Source: Dissulfurispira thermophila (lineage in GTDB: Bacteria > Nitrospirota > Thermodesulfovibrionia > Thermodesulfovibrionales > Dissulfurispiraceae). Taken from it: 64,000 bases of DNA. Below are positions 44,374 through 52,189 of this stretch, piece after piece. Under the pieces are notes generated by a model that was given only the letters and a program-made list of their open reading frames with translations, was not told the origin of the DNA and did not search any database. The translations under genes and the position numbers were made by a program. Location: contig NZ_AP022873.1 of the NCBI RefSeq assembly GCF_014701235.1, forward strand, positions 930,001-994,000, written 5' to 3'. Numbering within the stretch: position 1 is the first letter of the stretch; each line of letters opens with the position of its first letter.

Positions 44374-46014
44374 ATGAAAAGGATATTTTCATTTGAGTTG
44401 ATTATTCTAGTTCTTATGACAATAACCTATCTTATTCCTTTGGAAGCCTTTGCTACTGAAATGATACCTGGAGAAGTTTTACAGGAAATAAGAAAGATGA
44501 CTGTTTCCAGTGACCAGGAAATTGAGATTTCCACTACTATATCACGAGAGAGAGGCATAATTTACGTAGTAAAATATATAGGCGATGATTATGTTGATGA
44601 AATAAGGTTGGCTAAAAAGGGCAGTTTTGTTAATGTTGTATTTTACGATATAACAATGCCTGAACGCGTATATAAAAGAGGGTTAAGTCAAAATTATCAG
44701 ATAATGGATGCCGCAAAAATGGGGGATATTGTTGGAGTAAAAGAGCTTTTAGGCAAAGGGGCTGATGTCAATGCAAAGGACAGCAATGGCTGGACAGCAT
44801 TGATATGGGCAGCAATGGAAGGCAAAATAGATGTTATAAATTTTCTCATAAGTAAAGGAGCTAATGTCTATGTAAAAGACAATATGGGCTGGACTGCGTT
44901 GATGAGGGCAGCAACGAAGGGGCATACATCTGTGATGGAACTTCTTATAAATAAAGGAATTGATGTCAATGCAAAAGCCAATGATGGCTGGACAGCCTTA
45001 ACAGAGGCAGCATGGTATGGCCACGTATCCGCTGTATATCTCCTATTAAATAAAGGTGCTGATATAGATTATGCCATTATAAGGCTTGAAAGTCAGGCTA
45101 TTAAGGATCCCGAAAAAACTTCTTATTACAAGCAGGCTATTGCTCTCCTTGAGAGGTTGAGACCGAAGAAGGAGATGGTCAGCCAGCAGTTACCCTCTCA
45201 AGTTGCAGTAAAACAAGATATTCATCCGGTTATCAAATCTGATATTGATGAACTCCCTACAATTGTAAACAAGCATAAAATTATAGGAGACAAGGATATT
45301 GCCATTATCATTGGGATAGAGAAATACCAGGGTCTTCCAAAATCTGATTATTCTAAAAACGATGCAAAGCTCGTAAAGGACTATCTCAAAGCATTGGGTT
45401 TTCAGGAAAGAAACATTGAACTCATCACAGATGAAAAGGCAACGCTATCAGCAATCACAAAGACAATAGAGGCATGGCTTCCGAATCGAGTAAAGCCTGA
45501 TGGTAGGGTATTTGTCTATTATTCTGGACATGGCGCTCCTGAGCCAAAAACAGGCGATGCTTACATAGTGCCTTATGATGGAGACCCCAATTATCTTGAG
45601 GTTACAGGCTATCCATTAAAGAGGCTCTATGCTAAACTCGGTGAGCTTAAAGCAAAAGAGGTGATTGTGGCTCTTGATTCATGTTTTTCAGGTGCTGGTG
45701 GCAGAAGCGTGCTTGCAAAAGGTGCAAGACCACTGGTAATAATGGCAGCGGGGGCTGTTCTGCCATCAAACATAGTTGTTCTTTCTGCAACGCAAGGCAC
45801 ACAGATAAGCACATCATCACCTGAAAAAGGGCATGGGGTATTCACATACTATTTCCTTAAAGCGTTAAAAGAGGGTAAGAAGACCATTTCAGAGATTTAC
45901 GAACATATAAAGCCTTTGGTTGAAGATGAGGCAAAACAGTTGAATGTCCAGCAAAGCCCGAGCATAAACCCTGATGCAGAGAAATTAAAGGGACGGTTTA
46001 TTTTGAGGCGGTGA
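44374..46014 (+). CDS. Exported ankyrin-repeat caspase-like protease (C14, metacaspase-type motif)
   Basis: A 546-residue protein: signal peptide (about 8-27), a small beta domain, three ankyrin repeats (about 110-220; 'GADVNAKDSNGWTALIWAA' type), a linker, then a caspase-like domain (about 310-545). The dyad is His386 (YYSGHGAPE) and Cys437 (LDSCFSG), the latter a typical metacaspase Cys motif. The caspase part (DNA 45256-46014) is almost identical to that of the broken gene at 50057. A strong AGGAGGCGGGGG precedes the ATG. It sits between two TA modules. Confidence 0.88.
   Translation: MKRIFSFELIILVLMTITYLIPLEAFATEMIPGEVLQEIRKMTVSSDQEIEISTTISRERGIIYVVKYIGDDYVDEIRLAKKGSFVNVVFYDITMPERVYKRGLSQNYQIMDAAKMGDIVGVKELLGKGADVNAKDSNGWTALIWAAMEGKIDVINFLISKGANVYVKDNMGWTALMRAATKGHTSVMELLINKGIDVNAKANDGWTALTEAAWYGHVSAVYLLLNKGADIDYAIIRLESQAIKDPEKTSYYKQAIALLERLRPKKEMVSQQLPSQVAVKQDIHPVIKSDIDELPTIVNKHKIIGDKDIAIIIGIEKYQGLPKSDYSKNDAKLVKDYLKALGFQERNIELITDEKATLSAITKTIEAWLPNRVKPDGRVFVYYSGHGAPEPKTGDAYIVPYDGDPNYLEVTGYPLKRLYAKLGELKAKEVIVALDSCFSGAGGRSVLAKGARPLVIMAAGAVLPSNIVVLSATQGTQISTSSPEKGHGVFTYYFLKALKEGKKTISEIYEHIKPLVEDEAKQLNVQQSPSINPDAEKLKGRFILRR
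45256..46014. repeat. Direct repeat encoding the caspase domain (759 bp), copy 1
   Basis: It matches 50594-51352 at constant offset 5338 with about a dozen base changes, only three of them altering the protein (T/S, G/A, V/I). The ankyrin parts upstream are not repeated. Confidence 0.85.
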
Positions 46015-46086
46015 AATAAAATCTATGAGGGAATAGTCTCATTGAGATAGGCTGTTTTGTGATAAAATAGTCATCAAGGGGGTGAG

Positions 46087-46440
46087 ATGATGGCTGGAAT
46101 AAAGGAAAGGGCACTATATCTTACTGAAGCTGAAAACTTTGCATTAGACGAAATTATATCTGTTTTAAAAACTGACTGGCCTTCTGTTAAATTTAAATTA
46201 TTTGGCTCAAAGGTAAATGGAACCTTTGACGAAGAGTCAGATTTAGACCTTTTAATTATACTTCCCTGTCATGTAACTAATGATATAAGGCGGCAGATAG
46301 TCCACAAGGTTTTTGATATAAATCTTAAATATGAAACTAATATTAGTGTATTTATTGTTTCAGAAGATGAATGGCAAAAAGCTCCGCTATCGCTTCTTCC
46401 TATTCATGCCTTTGTTGAAGAAGAAGGGGTTGTCCTGTGA
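46087..46440 (+). CDS. MNT-type nucleotidyltransferase (antitoxin of HEPN/MNT pair 1)
   Basis: A 117-residue minimal nucleotidyltransferase with G40-S41 ... D52-L-D54 (GSKVNGTFDEESDLD), the catalytic GS-X10-DXD motif. In HEPN/MNT modules this enzyme neutralises the HEPN RNase by adding AMP groups to it. GGGGGTGAG lies before the ATG. It overlaps the HEPN gene by 4 bases. The enzyme is intact while its HEPN partner is frameshifted. Confidence 0.8.
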   Translation: MMAGIKERALYLTEAENFALDEIISVLKTDWPSVKFKLFGSKVNGTFDEESDLDLLIILPCHVTNDIRRQIVHKVFDINLKYETNISVFIVSEDEWQKAPLSLLPIHAFVEEEGVVL

Positions 46441-46836
46441 ATGAAGAAGAAAGCCTAAAAGAACTTGTCTCTTACTGGTTAAACAAAGCAAGGGAGTCTC
46501 TTGATGCAGCTCAAGATGAGTTGAAGGCATGCCGTCTTTCCTTTTCAGTAAACCGGATTTATTATTCTTGTTTTTATGCTGTAAGCGCGGTTTTGCTTCA
46601 GGAGAAACTTCGTTTTAAAAAGCACTCTGGCGTAAGAGCAGCTTTTCATCAGTATTTCGTCAAATCTGGAAAAGTAAGTTGTGAGCATGGGAAATTGTAT
46701 GATGAGCTTTTTTGAAGCTCGTCAAAGAGGCGATTATATTGAACTTGTCAGCTTTGAGAAAGAACAAGTGGAAGATTGGCTTAAACAGGTGGGTCAATTT
46801 GTCGATGCAATTAAATTATTGATTAAAAGCGTCTGA
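46437..46836 (+). pseudogene. HEPN-domain toxin (UPF0332-like), frameshifted at T6
   Basis: The first 92 residues are a HEPN helix bundle ('ARESLDAAQDEL', 'SVNRIYYSCFYAVSAVLLQ') ending '..GKLYDELF' at TGA 46713-46715. In the next frame the family's tail continues without a break: EARQRGDYIELVSFEKEQ and so on, to TGA 46836. Removing one T from the run 46708-46713 joins them. The lost part holds the RXXXDY-type motif needed for function. Confidence 0.75.
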
Positions 46837-46872
46837 TTATTACTTCAAAAAAGATTTTTCAGGCGCCGGAGG

Positions 46873-49187
46873 ATGAAGATGAAAAAGATATTTAAATTTG
46901 TTTCAATTTTTTCCCTGTTTATTTTGCTTTCAGGCTGTGCTGCCTCACTTGAGAATGTAAAGGTTGAAAAAGTGACGCTCTGTGAAAATCAAAGATGTAG
47001 ATATTTGACAGATGCTGATTCAAAGGAAGATTTGCTGGTTAAGATATTTAATCTTCTAAAAGACGCAGAAGGTAGAGATAATGAATTATTTGAGTCAGAC
47101 CCTGTGGAGAAAAGTTTTGAAAAGCAAGGTATTAAGTTTTTTGTGCAAGGTGGACCAATACCGGGTATAGCAAGATGGAATTCAGTGAAGTTTACAGATG
47201 TCCTTTATATTGACCGTGAGAATATGGAAATAAAATTCAAGATAAAAGATAGCGCGACATGGATTGGTATCCCTGTTATTACTGCTAATGTTGAAGGTAA
47301 TATAACCATAAAATCACTGACAGAAATCAGGCTAAAGTATTCTGGACTTTCATCAGGAATTGTTGTAGGTGTATCTGGTTCAAAGGTTGAATGGCTTATA
47401 GATTACATAGATTTAGACAATAAGGTGATTGGCGCCCACTATGCCATTAGTATAGCGGGTCTCGGCTTTGGAGGCGGTAGCGGATACCAGTTGGTCAAAT
47501 TAAAAGAAGGAGAGATTAAACAAAAGCCACTGGTAGTTGCTGACATAAAGTCTATTTCAGAGTCTAAGAAAGTTGAAACTCCAGCAACTACTATTGAGCC
47601 ACCCCGAATTATACCCCCCGCCCTTTTTACAAATGTTGCTTTTACTGAAACCTCTGGAAACCGCATTCTTGAGGGCGGAGAAGAGGCTGTTTTGAGGGTA
47701 GAGGTTGAAAATAAAGGCGAAGGCATTGCAAAGGATGTGCAAATTATTCTATCAGGCAATCAAATGCTTGTTGGTTATCTTGGACAGATGAAATCTGTAG
47801 GGGACATAGGAGCGAAAGAAAAAAAGATTGCCGAGTTTAAGGCTGTTTTGCCGCCGCAGATACCGTCAGGAGATCTGGATTTAAAGATTGAAATAAAAGA
47901 AGCACAGGGATTTTCACCTCCTGAGACAAAGACCCTTAAAATCGCTGCAATGCAGGCAGAGAAGAAAGAAATTGTAGAGGTCATATCAGAAGTTCCTCGT
48001 CTTACATTCACCACATTTTTGAGAGACCAGAACAACAATCGTGTTCTGGATGGCGGTGAAGAAGTCTTACTGAAAGTAACTGTTGAAAATAAAGGTGAAG
48101 GCATTGCAAAGGATGTGCAGGTTATTTTATCAGGCAATAAAATCCTCACTGATTATCTTGGTGAAAGGAAGTTCATAGGAGATATTAATCCTGCAGAGAA
48201 AAAGGTCGTTGAATTTAAGGCAGTTTTGCCAGCCCAGATTCCTTCTGAATCAGCAACTTTGAGAATAGCATTGAAGGATGCGATGGAACTCTCTTCATCA
48301 GAGGTGAAGGTGTTAAAGATTGCAATGAGACCAAAAGAGATTAAGGAAAAAGAAGTTGTTGAGGTTATTTCAGTGGTAAATGTAGATGACATCCCACTTA
48401 AGACAAAAAACTTTGAAAGAAAGGATGCATTTGCATTAGTAATAGGGATTAGCAAATATAGAGAAGAAACAATACCTCAAGTCAAGTATGCAAGTAGAGA
48501 TGCTGAGGTATTTGCAAAATACCTTGAAAATATAGGAGGCATTCCCAGAGGTAATATCAAGGTATTAACAGATACATCTGTCACAAAAAGCGACCTTGAG
48601 GCATATATTGAAGACTGGCTTGCAAGGAGGGCTACTAAAGACTCAACAGTTTTTGTCTATTATGCAGGACATGGTGCACCTGATATGGAAAACAAAGAGG
48701 CTTATATTGTCCCATACGAAGGACATCCTGATTTCCCATCAAAGTTATATCCACTAAAGAAGATGTATGAATCTCTCAATAAACTTCCTGCCAAAGAAGT
48801 CATCGTAATGATTGATAGCTGTTTTTCTGGTGTAGGCGGTAGAAGTGTTGCAAAAAGCGGGCCCGTCCATTAGTAATATCAATAGAAAATCCTGTGCTTA
48901 TAAGTGGGAAGATAAATGTCCTTGCAGCATCAACAGGAAGCCAGATAAGCTCTGATTATGACAGCGTCAAGCATGGATTGTTCACATACTTTCTTTTAAG
49001 GGGAATGAGAGGAGAGGCAGATAAGAATGAAAACGGTATGATTGAACTTGGAGAACTTTACGATTATGTAAAAACAAGTGTATCTGAAAAGGCATCTTTA
49101 GAACTTAACAGAGATCAAACACCTGTGTTATTGCCTTCTGATACCCATAAAGAAAAGCTCAAAGTGCCGGTTGCTAAAATAAGATAG
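46873..49187 (+). pseudogene. Caspase-like lipoprotein with two CARDB-like domains, frameshifted after the catalytic Cys
   Basis: Lipobox 'LLSGC' (about 21). A beta-rich N-terminal domain, then two tandem repeats of about 110 residues ('RILEGGEEAVLRVEVENKGEG' and 'RVLDGGEEVLLKVTVENKGEG', CARDB-like; about 250-490). A caspase-like domain starts at about 515, with His600 (YYAGHGAP) and Cys650 (IDSCFSG). The frame ends at TAG 48871-48873. In the next frame the domain resumes (ARPLVISIENPVL ... to TAA/TAG 49187). One extra G at GGG 48859-48861 would repair it. As read, the product stops about 15 residues after the catalytic Cys. Confidence 0.8.
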
Positions 49188-49200
49188 TTAAGTAAGATAG

Positions 49201-49264
49201 TAAAAAGACTCAACCAGCTTGAGCCAGATGACTGGGCAGAGGCTACGGTGGTTTATAGGATTGA
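49201..49264 (+). repeat. Orphan 64-bp copy of the DUF4384 gene end
   Basis: Identical to 43845-43908, the last codons of the 43070 gene ('KRLNQLEPDDWAEATVVYRI'). No start and no upstream part of that gene is present. It marks the left edge of a duplicated unit that ends with the second ANK-caspase. Confidence 0.85.
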
Positions 49265-49282
49265 AAGATAAGGCTTGGATTT

Positions 49283-49324
49283 GGGTAATTTTCACTTTCA
49301 ATAATAGCTGTTTTCTGCTATAAA
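49283..49324 (+). promoter_or_regulatory. Promoter with shared box GTAATTTTCAC, for HEPN/MNT pair 2
   Basis: GGGTAATTTTCAC abuts -35 TTTCAA (49296-49301); 17 bases on is -10 TATAAA (49319-49324). ATG 49347 follows 22 bases later. Confidence 0.55.
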
Positions 49325-49346
49325 TGAGATAGAGGCTATAATATAT

Positions 49347-49735
49347 ATGCGGAGAGATACAGAGAACTTTATCACTTCTGCCGAGTACGACCTTAATACT
49401 GCGGGACATATGCTTAAAACCGGCAGATACATATATGTAATCTTTATGTGCCATCTATCTATAGAAAAGATGTTGAAGGCTGTATCAGCAGAGGTCACAG
49501 GCAAGACGCCGCCTAAGACTCACAATCTACTTTACCTAACAAAACTTGGTGAGATTGATTTTCCCGAGAGACATTTTGAATTTATATCAAAGATAAACAA
49601 TGCCAGTGTAGTTAATACCCTGAAGATTTCAACAAACTCATTGAGGCTTATCCAGAAGATATAGCCATGGCATATTTAAAGCAGACGAAAGAGGTAATGG
49701 AATGGTTAAGACAGCACAAGAGATTAAAGAGATAG
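49347..49735 (+). pseudogene. HEPN-domain toxin, pair 2, frameshifted in its last third
   Basis: Residues 1-88 are a HEPN fold ('FITSAEYDLNTAGHMLKTGRY', in part; 'CHLSIEKMLKAVSAE', 'KTHNLLYLTKL') ending near 'NNASVV'. The frame then drifts and stops at 49664. In another frame the normal tail is intact: YPEDFNKLIEAYPEDIAMAY..., to TAG 49735. The family usually reads '..VVTRYPED', so about four bases seem to be missing near 49615-49620. The tail overlaps the MNT gene, the arrangement expected for an intact pair. Confidence 0.7.
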
Positions 49736-50031
49736 TAGAGCGATACGCAGCAGAGCTTGAGAAAATAGGCATAAGACCCCAGCGGGTAATACTTTACGGT
49801 TCTTATGCCAAAGGACAAGCCAGAGAAGACAGCGATATTGACCTTATTGTAATCTCTGAAGACTTTAAGGGTAGAAATTTGAGAGAAAGGCTGGAGATTC
49901 TTGGTCTGGCTGCAGGAAGGGTATTTGAACCTATAGAGGCAAGGGGATATACAGAAGAGGAGATTATTGCAAAAGAAGATGGGAGTTTTTTAGATGAAGT
50001 GGTAACAGAGGGTTTGGCAGTTGCTTTGTAA
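49702..50031 (+). CDS. MNT-type nucleotidyltransferase (antitoxin of HEPN/MNT pair 2)
   Basis: A 109-residue enzyme with G33-S34 ... D45-I-D47 (GSYAKGQAREDSDID). Its order relative to HEPN is reversed compared with pair 1 (here HEPN first). As in pair 1, the antitoxin frame is whole and the toxin frame is not. It lies 25 bases before the second ANK-caspase gene. Confidence 0.82.
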   Translation: MVKTAQEIKEIVERYAAELEKIGIRPQRVILYGSYAKGQAREDSDIDLIVISEDFKGRNLRERLEILGLAAGRVFEPIEARGYTEEEIIAKEDGSFLDEVVTEGLAVAL

Positions 50032-50056
50032 TAACTGATTTAGAGGAAGTGAAATT

Positions 50057-51352
50057 ATGAAAATGAAGGATAGTTTAATTTCTTTAATCAGCGTAATCTT
50101 TATCCTGCTTGTGGGCATGGGTGTGACAGGGTGCGCAGCACTGAATTATGCAGCTTATAAGGGTGATGTTAATGCTGTTAAGGACATGCTTGATAAAGGT
50201 GCGAATGTAAAAGAAGGTGATATTGGGGGTCGGACTCCATTAATGGAGGCTGCATGGGGAGGACATCTTGATGTTGTAAAGCTTCTTGTGGAGAGAGGTG
50301 CAGATGTGAATGCAGTCTACAATCCAGGGGGTGTCTCTTAAACAGCATTGGGTTACGCTGCTTTGAGTGGTAACAAAGAAATCGTAAAATATTTGATTGA
50401 TAAAGGTGCTGATATTGATAAGGCAATTTTTTGGTTAGGAAGAACTGGAAATGAGTTTGCCATAAAAGAAAATCAGGCTGCTAAAGAATTTCTACAAGAA
50501 TTCAAAAAGGAAATGGCTCTTGCCCAACAGAAAGGTATGCAACCAGTGGCTATTGATATAACCCTTCAAAAGAAATCCGATATCGACGAATTGCCTACAA
50601 TTGTAAACAAGCATAAAATTATAGGAGACAAGGATATTGCCATTATCATTGGGATAGAGAAATACCAGGGTCTTCCAAAATCTGATTATTCTAAAAACGA
50701 TGCAAAGCTCGTAAAGGACTATCTCAAAGCATTGGGTTTTCAGGAGAGAAACATTGAACTCATCACAGATGAAAAGGCAACGCTATCAGCAATCACAAAA
50801 TCCATAGAGGCATGGCTTCCAAATCGAGTAAAGCCTGATGGTAGGGTATTTGTCTATTATTCTGGACATGGCGCTCCTGAGCCAAAAACAGGAGATGCCT
50901 ACATAGTGCCTTATGATGGAGACCCCAATTATCTTGAGGTTACAGCCTATCCATTAAAGAGGCTCTATGCTAAACTTGGTGAGCTTAAAGCAAAAGAGGT
51001 GATTGTGGCTCTTGATTCATGTTTTTCAGGTGCTGGTGGCAGAAGCGTGCTTGCAAAAGGTGCAAGACCACTGGTAATAATGGCAGCGGGGGCTATTCTG
51101 CCATCAAACATAGTTGTTCTTTCTGCAACGCAGGGCACCCAGATAAGCACATCATCACCTGAAAAAGGGCATGGGGTATTCACATACTATTTCCTTAAAG
51201 CGTTAAAAGAGGGTAAGAAGACCATTTCAGAGATTTACGAACATATAAAGCCTTTGGTTGAAGATGAGGCAAAACAGTTGAATGTCCAGCAAAGCCCGAG
51301 CATAAACCCTGATGCAGAGAAATTAAAGGGACGGTTTATTTTGAGGCGGTGA
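50057..51352 (+). pseudogene. Ankyrin-repeat caspase-like lipoprotein, interrupted by an in-frame TAA
   Basis: Lipobox 'VTGC' at about residue 28, ankyrin repeats ('DMLDKGANVKEGDIGGRTPLMEAAWGGH', in part), then TAA at 50339-50341. The same frame continues 'TALGYAALSGNKEIVKYLIDKGADID' (in part) into a caspase domain with His (YYSGHGAPE, codon 271) and Cys (LDSCFSG, codon 322). The stop falls within ankyrin repeat 3. Downstream translation could restart at TTG 50348 but would lack the export signal. The caspase part is nearly identical to 45256-46014. Confidence 0.8.
50594..51352. repeat. Direct repeat encoding the caspase domain (759 bp), copy 2
   Basis: Partner of 45256-46014. The break in similarity lies at the linker before the caspase domain, so effector halves are shared while sensor halves differ. 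Confidence 0.85.
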
Positions 51353-51417
51353 AAGCTATCGGCTTGAGTTTGATATTAATTTGATGTATGATGTAAGATG
51401 TAATAGGAGGTGATGAT

Positions 51418-51672
51418 ATGGAAACTTCAAAGCACAGGACTCAAATATCCCTTGAAGACTGGCAGTATCAGCTACTTCTTGAAATGTCAAAAAAGCAAAA
51501 AAAGAGCCTTTCTCAGATTATCAGAGAGTTTTTGTCCGAAAAATTTTCAAAGCAGGTTGTGAGGACAAAAGAAGATTCTGTCTGGAGTATTATCGGTATT
51601 GGTTCTGGCGATGGCTCTCCGGTGGCACGTGAACACGACAGATTCCTTTACGCGAAAAGGAAAAAGAAATGA
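51418..51672 (+). CDS. Ribbon-helix-helix antitoxin (VapB-like)
   Basis: An 84-residue RHH protein ('HRTQISLEDWQYQLLLEMSK', 'SLSQIIREFLSEKF') with a C-terminal toxin-binding tail ('GDGSPVAREHDRFLY'). GGAGGTGAT lies before the ATG. It overlaps the PIN gene by 4 bases. Both frames of this pair are intact. Confidence 0.8.
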   Translation: METSKHRTQISLEDWQYQLLLEMSKKQKKSLSQIIREFLSEKFSKQVVRTKEDSVWSIIGIGSGDGSPVAREHDRFLYAKRKKK

Positions 51673-52070
51673 AGAGGTTATTTGTTGATACCGGAGCGTG
51701 GTATGCCCTTGTTGACAAGAATGACCCCGACCACAAAGAAGCATTGTCTTTCATAAAAAATAACAAAATCCCGCTTTTGACGACAAATTTTATATTTGAT
51801 GAGACTATTACTCTACTCCGAAGCCGACTTGGATGGAGCGTAGCCAAGGAGTTTGGACAGAGACTTAAGGACAGTCGGTTTGTGAGCCTTATCTCAGTGG
51901 AGGACGAGGACGAAGAAAAGGCATGGGAGATTTTCCTGAAATACAAAGATAAAGATTTCAGCTATACGGATTGCACAAGTTTTGCAGTGATGAAACGACT
52001 GAAGATAGATTTCGCTTTTACTTTTGACAGCCATTTTCAAACAATGAAATTTAATGCTATGCCATTATAA
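51669..52070 (+). CDS. PIN-domain ribonuclease toxin (VapC-like)
   Basis: A 133-residue PIN domain with D7 (FVDTG), E45 (FDET), D101 (TDCTS) and D120 (FDSHF) in the active-site positions. It is related to the 3209 toxin ('DCTSFAVMK' against 'DCTSFIVMK'). After its stop, bases 52080-52091 (CAGGAGGCGGGG) repeat the ribosome-site block of the ANK-caspase at 44374 with no caspase following, perhaps a recombination scar. Confidence 0.82.
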   Translation: MKRLFVDTGAWYALVDKNDPDHKEALSFIKNNKIPLLTTNFIFDETITLLRSRLGWSVAKEFGQRLKDSRFVSLISVEDEDEEKAWEIFLKYKDKDFSYTDCTSFAVMKRLKIDFAFTFDSHFQTMKFNAMPL

Positions 52071-52105
52071 TATTTTTCTCAGGAGGCGGGGAATATTCAG
52101 TATGC

Positions 52106-52147
52106 GGTGAAAATTACCTTGACTTCATTGCCTTGTCAATGTAGGTT
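52106..52147 (+). promoter_or_regulatory. Promoter with shared box GTGAAAATTAC, for the GNA1162-like/transglutaminase genes
   Basis: GGTGAAAATTACC abuts -35 TTGACT (52119-52124). The -10 17 bases on is weak (TAGGTT). ATG 52190 follows. Confidence 0.45.
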
Positions 52148-52189
52148 TAGAGTATAAGATTTTTTGATAATTTTACATAGGAGACAGTT

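Noticed and set aside
48894-49187. A separate small gene beginning MLISGK
   Set aside because: Its sequence is the continuation of the caspase domain in another frame; it has no ribosome site and no independent start context.
50348-51352. An independent caspase gene starting at TTG 50348
   Set aside because: It is in the same frame as the preceding ankyrin part and begins in mid repeat, so the two are one interrupted gene.
43845-52070. An insertion sequence, prophage or integron carrying the TA/caspase array
   Set aside because: No transposase, integrase or clear attC-type site was found by eye; duplication alone explains what is visible.
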